64,000 nucleotides of DNA from Spirochaetota bacterium (GTDB taxonomy: Bacteria; Spirochaetota; UBA4802; UBA5368), in assembly GCA_035477215.1 (NCBI GenBank), contig DATIKU010000002.1:1-64000 (forward strand), read 5' to 3'. Position 1 is the first letter of the stretch. Each line of letters opens with the position of its first letter. The notes under the pieces were generated by a model. That model did not search any database, was not told the DNA's origin, and saw only the letters and a list, made by a program, of their open reading frames with translations. Position numbers and translations under genes: made by a program. Below, in pieces: positions 44,949 through 54,585 of the stretch.

Positions 44949-45305
44949 CTCTTTCCTGATGTATATCCGTCGGGATGCGCCTGGCTGCCCTGGCCGGGAG
45001 ATTCCTGCAAGTGTATCACCATTGTGCTGCGGACTGTCAATACTCAAATCGTGCAAATAGTGTCAAACTTTCACCCCGCCGGTGATACGATTGTGCGTAT
45101 AAGCTGACAGGTATCACATGGCTCGCCGGCTATAATAAAGTGGCGGCATACTGGAGTTTTCCACGAAATTGTCTTGACAGGTGGGCTACAGAGGTCAAAT
45201 TTGGTTGGTCGAAACGGCGTTATTTTGCTATATTTAATCCTGACCGCGTTCCCGCTTCGCGAAGATGGTAAAACATGAAGAATCAGGCTTGCGTGGAGGT
45301 ATACA
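44949..45305. other. divergent intergenic region
   Basis: The 357 bases hold no gene. Minus-strand TTGACA hexamers occur at 45035-45040 and 45061-45066 without a good -10. On the plus strand TATAAT occurs at 45131-45136 and TTGACA at 45174-45179. A 7-bp inverted repeat GTGATAC/GTATCAC lies near 45082-45117. Confidence 0.5.
45174..45200 (+). promoter_or_regulatory. possible sigma-70 promoter of FmdB-type gene
   Basis: A perfect TTGACA (45174-45179) is followed after 15 bases by TCAAAT (45195-45200), four of six matches. Transcription would begin about 100 bases before the zinc-ribbon gene at 45306. Confidence 0.35.
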
Positions 45306-45575
45306 GTGCCGACTTATGAATATGAATGTATGGAATGCGTTCACCGGTTCGAGGTATTCCAGTCGATAAAGGCCGATCCGGTAAAACAGTGTGTGAAGTG
45401 CGGAGCCGCGGTGAAAAGGCTGATCGGCTCGGGTGTGGGTATTATCTTCAAGGGCCCGGGTTTCTATGTGACTGATTATAAAAAGGGCGCGGCTCCCTGT
45501 GCGTCCTCTTCGGAAGGCGCCCCGGCCGCGGGGACATCGTGCGATTCCTGCGCGAAAAGCGAATCCTGCTCCTGA
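45306..45575 (+). CDS. FmdB-family zinc-ribbon protein
   Basis: The 89-aa protein begins PTYEYECMECVHRFEVFQS and has VKQCVKCGA: two CxxC knuckles that form the zinc ribbon of the FmdB/CxxC_CXXC_SSSS regulatory family. A low-complexity Ser/Ala/Gly segment with a CDSC and a final CS follows, as in many relatives. GTG at 45306 lies seven bases after GGAGG. The family is widespread but its function is not settled. It converges on the 612-aa protein gene with a two-base gap. Confidence 0.9.
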   Translation: MPTYEYECMECVHRFEVFQSIKADPVKQCVKCGAAVKRLIGSGVGIIFKGPGFYVTDYKKGAAPCASSSEGAPAAGTSCDSCAKSESCS

Positions 45576-45577
45576 GT

Positions 45578-47416
45578 TCAAAGCTCCCTTTTAAGCATCT
45601 GCGCTCTTTTCTGGCGATAGTGCGTGAGAAGATACTTCTCAACGACCATTATCGCCCGGGCGGGGATCGCCTCGTCCTTGATCTTGAATCCGACCAGCGT
45701 GTCGGTGTATTTCCGTATCGTCTCCGGTGAGCGCACGGACTCGGCGGGTACCAGCAGGTATTCCGTGTCCGGCATGAGGAGCTTGAGGCTTCGCTTCGGA
45801 TAGAGGACCTCCCGCGCGTTGTAGATCGGGATGACAATGCGCAGGCTGTTCTCGCGCATGTCCTGTATCAGGTGGTCAACCAACATGTCGTTCTCGGGAA
45901 CGAGCTCGATAAAGTCGGAAAGAGCGAGGATGGGCCCGGTCTTCGCCGCCAGTTTTTTATAGACCTGCCGGGCCTCTCTGGGGGGCGCCGCCTGCGCGTG
46001 CGCCGCGGCCGGTGTGGTATCGGATTTCACGGTTTTTCTTTCCCGGCCGCCGAACAGGCGCTTGAAAAAATTGATGATCCGGGTAAACAGGCCGGGCTTC
46101 TCGACCCGCCACTCGGCGCGCCTGGCCGCTTCCTCCCTATGGTGGAGTTTCTTTAAATGTTCCTCGTATTCGGCAATAAGCGATTTCAGTTTTTCGAGGT
46201 CTTCGCCCGACAGTCGCAGGTCCGCCTTTTTATCGAGCGAGGAGAGGATCGTTCGCGCCGCGCGGTAGAGTATTTCCATGTGAGCCGAGGACTGCTGCCG
46301 TTCGGAGTACGACAGGTCGGCAAGCTTTTCGGGACTGTGCAGAACGAGTTCGGACAGTTCGGTGATATGGCCGAGGAAGGTGCCGCCGTCAATGTAGTAC
46401 ACGGTGCCGTCGTCGCTCACGTATGAGAGAACGGAGCCGGCGCGCATGTTTTCGGGAGTGCTCCACTTCTCCAGCACCTCGTCGGTGACCTCCAGAATAG
46501 AGCCCACTATATCGGACGCGGCGCAGATGCGGTGTTCGCCGATGAAACGGGCGATGTCCCTGCCGAGAGTCCTGGATGGGTCGAGGCTCTTCTCGGCGTT
46601 GATGACGCATGCGCGCAGCGAGTGGATGTTCTTCGCGTCTATGCGGTCGTTGTCGGCGAGCGACGAGGCTATGTCGGCGATCAGGATGTTCAGGATGTAA
46701 TCCAGTTTCGGGTCGCGGTAATCACTCACGTAATCGTTCAGAATGCCGAACCGCTTCAGGCGGCGCATCACCAGCTCGTTGTAACGGCCGGTGATCTCTT
46801 TGAGTCTGTTTAGGTTGATCGAGTCGCGCGCGGACGGATAATTCTTGGCGTGAAAGCAGTAATCCTCCTCGATCTCGGCCTTATTGCGGTCGAGGCTTGA
46901 ACTCTTGAATGCGAAAAACTGTTTGCCTTCCTCTTTCGCGATGATCCGCGAGAGGTCAGTCTTGTTCTTCGCCACCTTTACCAGTTTCGTCAGGTTGAAG
47001 AAACGGTATTTCTGGAGGAGGGCCATCAGGTTTTCGAGCGAGTTGTCGTCCCTGATCGAACAGAGACGTTCGAAGTCGCGCGCGTTCAGCATTACGCCCA
47101 GTTCGACGTACTCGACTACGGAGAGTTTCTTCGTGGTTTCGTCCACCTGAAAATCGAAGGTAATGAGCTGCCGGACCTGTTCGGGAAAGCGCGAGGTAAG
47201 GTACTCGACGAGGTATTCGACCGTTTTCTCCCTCTTGGGAGAAAGCGGTATCTTAACGTTCCGGGACTTCTTCAGCGATTCGAGGGTCGCAAGCGGCTTG
47301 ATCCCGGCGGGCAGGGACTGGCCTTGCAGCGCGTATATCTCGTTAAGGACCTCGAATACATAGGGCTCCCGCGTGCTCGATTCATCGAGGAAGTTGAAAC
47401 GGTCAATCGCTTCCAT
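45578..47416 (-). CDS. unknown 612-aa protein coupled to hisS
   Basis: I do not recognise this 612-aa protein. It has no signal peptide. Most of it looks helical and soluble, with a mid segment SYVSDDGTVYYIDGGTF that suggests a small beta domain. Around residues 440-460 a basic, amphipathic stretch (RIINFFKRLFGGRERK) precedes an Ala/Pro/Gln linker; the last 130 residues look like a compact alpha/beta domain. The ATG at 47416 has AAAGGG eight bases upstream and lies inside the end of hisS, a 14-base overlap. That coupling with hisS, the U32 peptidase and mltG is the only clue to its role. Confidence 0.75.
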   Translation of the reverse strand: MEAIDRFNFLDESSTREPYVFEVLNEIYALQGQSLPAGIKPLATLESLKKSRNVKIPLSPKREKTVEYLVEYLTSRFPEQVRQLITFDFQVDETTKKLSVVEYVELGVMLNARDFERLCSIRDDNSLENLMALLQKYRFFNLTKLVKVAKNKTDLSRIIAKEEGKQFFAFKSSSLDRNKAEIEEDYCFHAKNYPSARDSINLNRLKEITGRYNELVMRRLKRFGILNDYVSDYRDPKLDYILNILIADIASSLADNDRIDAKNIHSLRACVINAEKSLDPSRTLGRDIARFIGEHRICAASDIVGSILEVTDEVLEKWSTPENMRAGSVLSYVSDDGTVYYIDGGTFLGHITELSELVLHSPEKLADLSYSERQQSSAHMEILYRAARTILSSLDKKADLRLSGEDLEKLKSLIAEYEEHLKKLHHREEAARRAEWRVEKPGLFTRIINFFKRLFGGRERKTVKSDTTPAAAHAQAAPPREARQVYKKLAAKTGPILALSDFIELVPENDMLVDHLIQDMRENSLRIVIPIYNAREVLYPKRSLKLLMPDTEYLLVPAESVRSPETIRKYTDTLVGFKIKDEAIPARAIMVVEKYLLTHYRQKRAQMLKREL

Positions 47417-48686
47417 GTCGCCCTTTCGCGATGATAAGTGATTCGCGGAGCCATGCCGGGCATTCCTCCGCCGGCAGCTTTTCCTGTGATCCGGTCGCCA
47501 TGTCTTTGATGGTACAGCTTCGCTCCGCGGCCTCGTCCCCGCCGATGATGACGGTATAGCGCGCGGATTCGCGATCCGCCTTTTTAAACTGGTTCTTGAA
47601 GCTTTTACCCTGCGGATCGAGGTCCGCGGAAATGCCCGAGTCGCGCAGAAGCCGCGCGAGGGCCACGGCCTGGCGCAGCGACTCGCCGCCGCCATGGACC
47701 AGGTAGACGTCGAGTCCGGAGGCGGGAACGCTCGCGTCCCCGGCGAGCAGAAGCATTCGCTCGATACCCGCCGCGAAGCCCACCGCGGGGGTGGGTTTGC
47801 CGCCGAAGGTCTCCACCAGCGAATCGTAGCGTCCTCCCGCGGCGAAGGCGTTTTGCCCCCCGAGCCTGTCGGTGACGAATTCGAATGTGGTCCTCGAGTA
47901 GTAGTCGAGGCCGCGCACCAGGAAGGGGTCTTCGGTGTAGGTTATGGATGCCGCGTCGAGGTGTTCCTTTACCCCCGTGTGATGGTCGCGACAGGCCTGG
48001 CACAGGTGGTCGGTGATGGAGGGCGAGCCTTTTTTCAGCGCCGAGCACCCCTCCTGCTTGCAGTCGAGGATGCGCAGGGGGTTGCTGTCGAGCCGCCGTT
48101 TGCAGTCTTCACACAGCGCGTCGCGGTGGTCGATAAAATACGACCGGAGCCGCTCTATATAGCCGCCCCTGCAGTCGGCGGCGGGGCAGCCGATGGAGTT
48201 GACGAGCAGCGTAAAGTCGCCGATAGCGACTCTATGCGCGATCGCGTGCATCATCGCGATGATTTCGTAATCGTAATACGGATCGGCGCTGCCGAAAAAC
48301 TCGGCGCCGAACTGGTTGAACTGGCGCAACCGCCCCTTCTGAGGGCGCTCGGCCCGGAACATGGGGCCGCAGTAGAAAAACTTGGCGCTGGAGAGCCGGT
48401 TGTATTCGCCGTTGGCCACATAGGCGCGCACCACGGAAGCGGTGCCCTCCGGGCGCAGTGTGAGGCTCCGTCCTCCGCGATCCTCGAAGGTGAACATCTC
48501 CTTGGAGACGATGTCCGTTTCGTCGCCGAGCCCGCGGGCGAAGACCTCGGTATACTCCATGACGGGAGTGATGATTTCTTTATAGTTACTCAGGCGGAAC
48601 ACGTCGCGCGCCGCACCGGTCATGCGGTCCCAAGCGTCTATTCTGTCCGGATAGATATCCTCGATTCCGGGAGGATTGGTCAGCAT
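47403..48686 (-). CDS. hisS: histidyl-tRNA synthetase
   Basis: The 427-aa class II synthetase charges tRNA-His. Motif 1 is near TPVMEYTEVF, motif 2 is RPEGTASVVRAY with CGPMFRAERPQKGRLRQFNQ, and the histidine-specific segments LVRGLDYYSRTTFEF and motif 3 AAGGRYDSLVETFGG..GFAAGIERML are intact. The C-terminal anticodon-binding domain follows. It overlaps the U32 gene by seven bases at its start and the 612-aa gene by 14 at its end, so the four genes are tightly co-translated. Confidence 0.97.
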   Translation of the reverse strand: MLTNPPGIEDIYPDRIDAWDRMTGAARDVFRLSNYKEIITPVMEYTEVFARGLGDETDIVSKEMFTFEDRGGRSLTLRPEGTASVVRAYVANGEYNRLSSAKFFYCGPMFRAERPQKGRLRQFNQFGAEFFGSADPYYDYEIIAMMHAIAHRVAIGDFTLLVNSIGCPAADCRGGYIERLRSYFIDHRDALCEDCKRRLDSNPLRILDCKQEGCSALKKGSPSITDHLCQACRDHHTGVKEHLDAASITYTEDPFLVRGLDYYSRTTFEFVTDRLGGQNAFAAGGRYDSLVETFGGKPTPAVGFAAGIERMLLLAGDASVPASGLDVYLVHGGGESLRQAVALARLLRDSGISADLDPQGKSFKNQFKKADRESARYTVIIGGDEAAERSCTIKDMATGSQEKLPAEECPAWLRESLIIAKGRHGSD

Positions 48687-49930
48687 CTGGCTTGCTCCTT
48701 GTCGTCCTCGATCCTTTTCCTGAATACTGCGTCCGGCCTGACCGCTTTGTCCAATTTAAATAGATATACCTTCCCCGGTTGTGCCATAGCAACACTTTTT
48801 TCTTCTTCGTTGATTTCCATCACGCTGAAAAAATCACCGCCCGCGTCACCGTCGAGGACCGGGAATATGGCCTCGATTTCGTCGCCCGTGCGGATGGGGT
48901 TATGCGTCTTTACGCGCACCTCGTTCGGGTGCTCTCCCGGCCCTGTCGCGTAGCCCATGAAGAGCGTTTTTCTAACGTACGGCACGCCGTCGAAGCGCAT
49001 GCCTTCGAACTCGTTCCATAGATCGGCCGTGTAGGGACGGTGGCTGACCAGGTCGAGCTCGCCGATCCAGCGCGGAAGATGGGCGAGGTAATCGCCGCCG
49101 CCGGCGGCGACCTCCGCGGCGTGGCGGTAGACGCGCGTTACATTGGCCGTGTAGTAGAGCGATTTCATGCGGCCTTCGATCTTGAAGGCGTCGACCCCGG
49201 CCTCGACGTACTCGGGAATCCGTTCGATCAGGCAGAGGTCCTTCGAGGAGAGTATCTCGGTTCCGCGCGCGTGCTCGACGATCTCCATGTGGTTGCCCTC
49301 GCGTTTCTCCTCCACCAGCGCGTAGCGCCAGCGGCAGGGGTGCGAGCATCCGCCCGTGTTGGCGTCGCGCCCCGAAAGAAAACGGCTGAGGAGGCAGCGC
49401 CCCGAGTACGAGACGCACAGCGCTCCGTGGACGAACACCTCGAGCTCGGCGCCGGTGTGTTCGCGTATGGCGCGTATTTCGCCGAGCGTGACTTCGCGCG
49501 CCAGCACGATGCGGGAAACGCCCTGGCGCTCCCAGAATCGCGCGGCCGGGTGATTGAGAGTGGACATCTGGGTGGAGAGGTGGACGGGCGTTTCTACGCC
49601 GGCGTCGCGCAGCAGCATGAGCATGCCGGGATCGGAGACCATGTAGGCGTCGAAGGCAAAGGCGCGCACTTCGTCGATATATGCGCGCGCGCCGCCGACG
49701 TCGTTTTCGTGGAGGAAGGAGTTGAGGAGGAAGGTGGTCCTGACGCCGCGCTCCCTGCAGAAATCGCATGCGCGCCCTATCTCGTCGAGCGAAAGGTTTC
49801 CCGACTGGCTTCGCAGGTTGTGCGCTTTACCGCCGAAGTACACCTCGTCGGCGCCGAAGCGTACGGCCGCCTCCAGCTTCTCGAGTGTGCCCGCCGGCGA
49901 GGCGATGGCCGGCCTAACGCCTCTGTTCAT
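48680..49930 (-). CDS. peptidase U32 family protein (RlhA/TrhP-like)
   Basis: The 416-aa protein has the U32 signature EVFVHGALCVSYSGRCLLSRFL, then GGCSHPCRW, whose four cysteines bind an iron-sulfur cluster in the RlhA and TrhP hydroxylation enzymes. The N-terminus SPAGTLEKLEAAVRFGADEVYFGG is typical of the family TIM-like barrel. Despite the name, characterised members modify 23S rRNA or tRNA U34 rather than cleave protein; the position next to hisS favours an RNA role. The ATG at 49930 overlaps the end of mltG by 17 bases. Confidence 0.9.
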   Translation of the reverse strand: MNRGVRPAIASPAGTLEKLEAAVRFGADEVYFGGKAHNLRSQSGNLSLDEIGRACDFCRERGVRTTFLLNSFLHENDVGGARAYIDEVRAFAFDAYMVSDPGMLMLLRDAGVETPVHLSTQMSTLNHPAARFWERQGVSRIVLAREVTLGEIRAIREHTGAELEVFVHGALCVSYSGRCLLSRFLSGRDANTGGCSHPCRWRYALVEEKREGNHMEIVEHARGTEILSSKDLCLIERIPEYVEAGVDAFKIEGRMKSLYYTANVTRVYRHAAEVAAGGGDYLAHLPRWIGELDLVSHRPYTADLWNEFEGMRFDGVPYVRKTLFMGYATGPGEHPNEVRVKTHNPIRTGDEIEAIFPVLDGDAGGDFFSVMEINEEEKSVAMAQPGKVYLFKLDKAVRPDAVFRKRIEDDKEQARC

Positions 49931-50933
49931 CCCTGAAATCCTTTCCGATGCCTTTCTGGTAATAATTTACGGCCCTGTTGTGTTCTTTCAATGTTTTGGA
50001 GAAATAATGCGAGCCGTCGTTTCGGGAAACGAAGTAGAGATAGTCCGATTCCGCGGGCCCAAGTGCCGCCTCGATGGCCGCCAGGCCAGCCGAGCTGATG
50101 GGCGTGGGCGGCAGCCCCCGGTGCAGGTAGGTGTTGAAGGGCGAGTTGTCGGCCAGGTCGCGGTAGCCGATCCTGCCGGTAAATTTCCGGGTCGCGTAGC
50201 GCACGGTGGGGTCGCAGTCGAGCTTCATGTTTCTTTTCAGCCTGTTGTTGAATACCGAGGCCACCAGCGCGCGTTCCGCGGGGACCGCCGTCTCTTTTTC
50301 GACCAGGGAGGCCAGGGTGAGGAGGCCGTGGACGGAGAGGCCGCGCTCGCGGATGACCGCCGGGTCGAGTTTCGCCAGCACATTCCCGGTGCGGCGGTAC
50401 ATGAGCGCGATGACGTCGCGCGCGTCGGACTCCTCGGGGATGATGTAGGTGTCCGGGAAAAGGTAGCCCTCGGCGGACGGCGAATCGATACCCAGGGCGC
50501 GCATATGCGATGGATTGAAGGCGTAATACAGAAAGTCCCCCGCTCCGGTGACCCGGTTCGTCTCGAGCCGCTCCGCGATCTGGTAGAGGTTGAACCCCTC
50601 GGGAATCGTGATTCTGCTTTTCACCACGTCGCCGCGCAGGAGGGCATGGAGTATACCGAACGAGGAGGTCCCGCGACTGATCCGGTATTTGCCCTTTCGA
50701 ATGCCGGCTCCGGCGATCCGGCCGGCGGCGCGGGCCGTGGTTCCGAAAAATATTTCGCTTGTGATGAGGTTACGGCCCTTCAACCGGCGGGCCACGCTTC
50801 GGGCCGGCTCGCCCTCGCGGATGATGAAATCCTCGTCCTTCATCATGCCGGGTGCCGAGTTGAGTATGAGCACGGCAAGGCCGCACAGGATGAGCGCGGC
50901 GGGAATTGCGATACGTACTGGTCTGCGTTTCAT
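49914..50933 (-). CDS. mltG: endolytic murein transglycosylase MltG
   Basis: The 339-aa protein has an N-terminal membrane helix (about residues 8-26), a LysM-like part (EGEPARSVARRLKGRNLI) and a YceG catalytic domain with EGYLFPDTY at 155-163 and the catalytic glutamate E212 in LASLVEKET. It cuts nascent glycan strands at the membrane and so sets their length. ATG at 50933 is chosen; an in-frame TTG three codons upstream is possible. It is first of the minus-strand group leading to the U32, hisS and 612-aa genes. Confidence 0.94.
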   Translation of the reverse strand: MKRRPVRIAIPAALILCGLAVLILNSAPGMMKDEDFIIREGEPARSVARRLKGRNLITSEIFFGTTARAAGRIAGAGIRKGKYRISRGTSSFGILHALLRGDVVKSRITIPEGFNLYQIAERLETNRVTGAGDFLYYAFNPSHMRALGIDSPSAEGYLFPDTYIIPEESDARDVIALMYRRTGNVLAKLDPAVIRERGLSVHGLLTLASLVEKETAVPAERALVASVFNNRLKRNMKLDCDPTVRYATRKFTGRIGYRDLADNSPFNTYLHRGLPPTPISSAGLAAIEAALGPAESDYLYFVSRNDGSHYFSKTLKEHNRAVNYYQKGIGKDFRDEQRR

Positions 50934-51104
50934 TCCGGTCAACTGTATCCGAAGGGAGTCCGGGCGCGAAGCGCCCGATAATCGTACTCTACGCCCGGCG
51001 CGCCAAAGGTCAATTGAAAATAACGCCGGGCAGGTAATTTTGTTGACGGGAAAGAAAAAATGCCGCCCTATGAGCCCATTCCGTTTTTATAGAAAGGTTT
51101 TTCA

Positions 51105-53114
51105 ATGAGCGACCGACGAAGCACCCGGGTACTGGGCATCCTGATCTGTACAGCGCTTGCGCTTGCTTCCCATGGCGTTGCACAGACCGGCGTGACCGAA
51201 AAGAACGCAATATATTACAACAAGACCGGCTGGGAGCACCTGGATAGGGGTGACCGCTTCAGGGCCATCCTCAGCTTCAAGAACGCGCTCAGGCAGAACC
51301 CGCGCTATCGCGAGGCCCTGATCGGTCTGGGCCGGGCGTATCTCGGGACCGAGGCCTACGAGGAATCGCTGAAACTCTTCACCGATGTGCTGAAGGTCGA
51401 CCGGGACAACCACGACGCCATGACCGGAATGGGTTTTGCGCTGATGGGGATGGGTCGCTACGAGGAGGCCCTGAAGCTCTTCGACGGCGTCGCCAGGCTC
51501 TCGGAGGACAACCTCGAGGCGCGCTACGGAATGGCCTCGATCTATTACCTGATGAACAGACGGATATGGGCGCTTCGCAAGCTCGAGGGCATTCTACGGA
51601 ACAACCCGTATCACTACCAGTCGCTCCTCCTCATGGCCGACATCAGGATGGACGACGGCCGGCCCGCCGAGGCCGGGAGCTATATTGAAAAGGCGATCGA
51701 GTCCGACCGCGAGCTTCCCGACGCGTACGTCAGGGCCGGCGAGATCCACTACCGCAATTATCTCCGCACGGACGACACTGACTATCTGGAAGAGGCGCGC
51801 GAGGAGTTCGGCCGCGCGCTTTCCATCCAGCCCGAAAACTACAAGGCCAACCGCAGCATGGGCTACGTTTCGCTCGCCCTGGACCGCGGCGGAGACGCGC
51901 TGGCATATTTCCAGAAATCGCTCGCCTCATTTTCGCGGAACCCGGTAACGCTTTACCACGTCGGCCTCGCGTACGAGGTATCCGGCGACGAGGCGAAGGC
52001 GATCGAGCAGTACGTAATGGCACTGAAGTATGCGCCATCGGACGACGTTGTGCAGTCCAAGATCGAGGACGTGCTGGCGCTGGGCAACACCAAGATCGGG
52101 CACCCGCTGCGCGTCGGTTACGCCAACGACCACTTCGCGCGCGCCCGGAGGAAGGCCAGGGATAACCTGGCCGACGAGGTCCTTCTGCACCTGCGCCGCT
52201 CGCTCTACCTCAATCCCATGCACAGGGAGGCGCGCGAGACGCTGCGCGACTATTACTCCACGCTCGACTATTACGAGTTCTTTCTCGAAGAGCAGAAGGC
52301 GCTCCTTCGCATGTACCCGGACGAGCGTATTCAAGATCAACTCGCGACGGCGGTCATCAAGCGGCGCGATCGCCTGTATTTCAAGGCCGGGTTCTACGAG
52401 GAGCCCCCGGTGCGCGACGTGCCGGGACTCATCGTGCTCAACCTCTGGCCGGCGATGGGGATCTCAACCTACCACGACGCCGGGGCCGTGCTGGCGGGGT
52501 ATCTCAGTTTTTCGCTGGGGCAGTTCGGCCGCCAGGACGCGGTGAAACCGGGCAAACGCCTCGAGATGACCGGTGGGATGAAAGACGGCGAGGCCTTCCT
52601 CGGCGACAACATCGAAAAGCTCGCCGGTATATTCAAAGAAGAAGATCCGGACCGCGCGCGTATCGTGGTGTACGGCTCGTACCGCGACGCGACCGGCTTT
52701 CTATCCGCGCAGTTCAAGATTATGGATCTCTCCAGGGGAGTCATTATCGACGAGTTCGAGCTGGCCGAATCGGGAAAGGACAACCTCTCGCGGCTGTCGC
52801 TCCGGGCCGCGCGCCGTATCTATTCGGCCATCCCCTACCGGGGACGCGTGCTCTCGGTCGGCGACGACGGTATCGTCGTCAACATGGGAAGCTTCGACGG
52901 CGTCGCCCCCGGCGACCTCTTTGTGATGTATCGTTATGAGAAGTCCTTTTCGGGTGACAAGATATCCGTTAAGCGCAAACTCGTTTTTACGGTGAACGAG
53001 GTCGACACGCTCGTGGCCTCGGCGAAGCCGGTAGTGGCGAACGACCTCAGGCTGGTCGACGAGGGCGAGGCCGTTTATCCCGAGCGCAAGCGCAGGGCGA
53101 AGCTCATCAAATAG
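51105..53114 (+). CDS. exported TPR protein with FlgT-like C-terminal domain
   Basis: The 669-aa protein has a signal peptide (to about residue 26, ending GVAQ) and around eight TPR motifs over about residues 35-330 (for example AIYYNKTGWEHLDRGDRFRAILSFKNAL). A middle alpha/beta domain at about 440-570 may be CsgG/FlgT-like. The last 90 residues (GRVLSVGDDGIVVNMGSFDGVAPGDLFVMYR) resemble the C-terminal domain of the flagellar protein FlgT. AAAGG lies seven bases before the ATG. It is a single gene divergent from mltG. A periplasmic or outer-membrane assembly role is an inference. Confidence 0.8.
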   Translation: MSDRRSTRVLGILICTALALASHGVAQTGVTEKNAIYYNKTGWEHLDRGDRFRAILSFKNALRQNPRYREALIGLGRAYLGTEAYEESLKLFTDVLKVDRDNHDAMTGMGFALMGMGRYEEALKLFDGVARLSEDNLEARYGMASIYYLMNRRIWALRKLEGILRNNPYHYQSLLLMADIRMDDGRPAEAGSYIEKAIESDRELPDAYVRAGEIHYRNYLRTDDTDYLEEAREEFGRALSIQPENYKANRSMGYVSLALDRGGDALAYFQKSLASFSRNPVTLYHVGLAYEVSGDEAKAIEQYVMALKYAPSDDVVQSKIEDVLALGNTKIGHPLRVGYANDHFARARRKARDNLADEVLLHLRRSLYLNPMHREARETLRDYYSTLDYYEFFLEEQKALLRMYPDERIQDQLATAVIKRRDRLYFKAGFYEEPPVRDVPGLIVLNLWPAMGISTYHDAGAVLAGYLSFSLGQFGRQDAVKPGKRLEMTGGMKDGEAFLGDNIEKLAGIFKEEDPDRARIVVYGSYRDATGFLSAQFKIMDLSRGVIIDEFELAESGKDNLSRLSLRAARRIYSAIPYRGRVLSVGDDGIVVNMGSFDGVAPGDLFVMYRYEKSFSGDKISVKRKLVFTVNEVDTLVASAKPVVANDLRLVDEGEAVYPERKRRAKLIK

Positions 53115-53565
53115 CGCTCGGTCCGTGCACGCTTTTTCCCCACCCGGACGCTCAACCAGCATTACGACTGCGCCGTCGGCGGTTACGTTGGCGGCGCTCC
53201 CGGCGGCGATACCTGTCAGAAGCCTGAATATGAGGGCGTCTCGAAGTTTCATGGAGCGGTGTCTCCATTTCTCTTTGGCCGGGGAGTGATTCCGGATTGA
53301 ACGAATTATTTGAATGGGATGCGGCCGTGCTTTTGTGAAGGGCTTCAGGCTTGTGGCGGACCGGATGGCGCGGGGAAAATAGCGCAGAAGCCGAGGACTG
53401 TCCGGGTCTTCCACGCCTTGTACGAGTTTTGCGGGCATCGGAGCCCTTTCGCCGTGTCATCCGGCCTGCGATCCGGGGTATTTTGTATCGATCGGCGCGC
53501 TGCATAGCAGTGTGATTATGCGTTTCGCGACAGGTCTGATCATGCCATCACTCGAATGCGATGGC
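53115..53565. other. 451-base intergenic region
   Basis: This lies between convergent TPR protein genes. I see no supported gene. A minus-strand open frame starting at 53250 behind a GGAG begins like a small protein but runs antisense into the upstream TPR gene, so it was not accepted. No terminator-like hairpin with a T tract was found. Confidence 0.45.
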
Positions 53566-54483
53566 CTACTTTTTCTCCAGGGCCATTGCCGCCTCGCGCA
53601 GTTCGTCGGCTTTATCACGGTCTCCCATGTGGAGGTAGACCTCGGCGAGGCCATGGAGCGTTTCGGGGTTGGCCGGATTGATATCGCGGGCGCGCTCGAA
53701 GTTTCGTATCGCCTGCGTTAGTATATACTTCCTGTTGCGGGCGTGGCGCTTGACGTAATAAAGGTGTCCCAGGTACACGTGCGACTTTTCGTTGTCGGGT
53801 CGTATCTTTTTTACCTCCTCAAGCGTGGCGATGGCGTCGTCCGGCCGCGCCGTACGCCGGTAGAGCTCCGCAAGGCCGAAGTAGGCCTCGAGATACACGG
53901 GGTTTTCCATTATCGCCTTTTTATACATGGCGGCGGCCCCGGCATTATCGCCCTTTCGTTCATCCTCGAGCGCCCGGGCGAGGAAACGCTCGCCGGCCTC
54001 CCTGCCCGGAGCGTACGCGGCGGCGAAATGCCGGTTGGCGCCGGTGGCGTCCTTCCGCTCAACGTACCAGCGCACGAGCCCCAGGTGCGCCCTGATATGC
54101 GACGGGTCAATGCGGACGGCGTTCGTGTAATGCTCGAAGGCCGTCTCGTGATAGCCGAAGAAGTCGCGTGTCTCGCCGGCGGTAACGTGGATGTCGGCCT
54201 GGTCCGGTTTGATCGCGAGCGAGCGGTCCAGGTAATCGAGCGCTTCGGCTTTTTTATTTCGCGTGATGAGAATGCGCGCAATTTTATTGGCCGCGTCGTA
54301 CAGGGAGGGGTTGCGTTCGAGCGCGCGCTCGAGGTTCTCCATCGCCGCCGGATACATTTCGGCCTCGAACTGGACGGTCCCCCTGCGATAATAGTATTCC
54401 CAGCCGACGCCGGAGGCGGTGCCGGAGACCGCTATCGAAATTATCAGCGCGAGCGCGCAATTTATTATTGACTTTTGGAACAT
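53566..54483 (-). CDS. exported TPR-repeat protein
   Basis: The 305-aa protein opens with a signal peptide (about residues 5-24, ending GTASG) and consists of about seven TPR units (YYYRRGTVQFEAEMYPAAME; AYFGLAELYRRTARPDDAIATLEE; NPETLHGLAEVYLHMGDRDKADELR). It is expected to act as a periplasmic scaffold. The ATG at 54483 lacks a convincing Shine-Dalgarno. The frame continues 67 codons upstream, but that part crosses the tRNA-Phe gene on the other strand and can be excluded. No partner is evident. Confidence 0.85.
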   Translation of the reverse strand: MFQKSIINCALALIISIAVSGTASGVGWEYYYRRGTVQFEAEMYPAAMENLERALERNPSLYDAANKIARILITRNKKAEALDYLDRSLAIKPDQADIHVTAGETRDFFGYHETAFEHYTNAVRIDPSHIRAHLGLVRWYVERKDATGANRHFAAAYAPGREAGERFLARALEDERKGDNAGAAAMYKKAIMENPVYLEAYFGLAELYRRTARPDDAIATLEEVKKIRPDNEKSHVYLGHLYYVKRHARNRKYILTQAIRNFERARDINPANPETLHGLAEVYLHMGDRDKADELREAAMALEKK

Positions 54484-54512
54484 GAAATTTATAAGGGTAC
54501 TCGCTTCAAAGT

Positions 54513-54585
<73 letters not shown>

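Noticed and set aside
47694-48953. 419-codon plus-strand frame
   Set aside because: Antisense to hisS and the end of the U32 gene; both real genes have complete motifs.
52701-53438. Minus-strand frame with a plausible start at 53250
   Set aside because: A GGAG precedes the ATG, but two-thirds of it is antisense to the TPR gene and no domain is visible.
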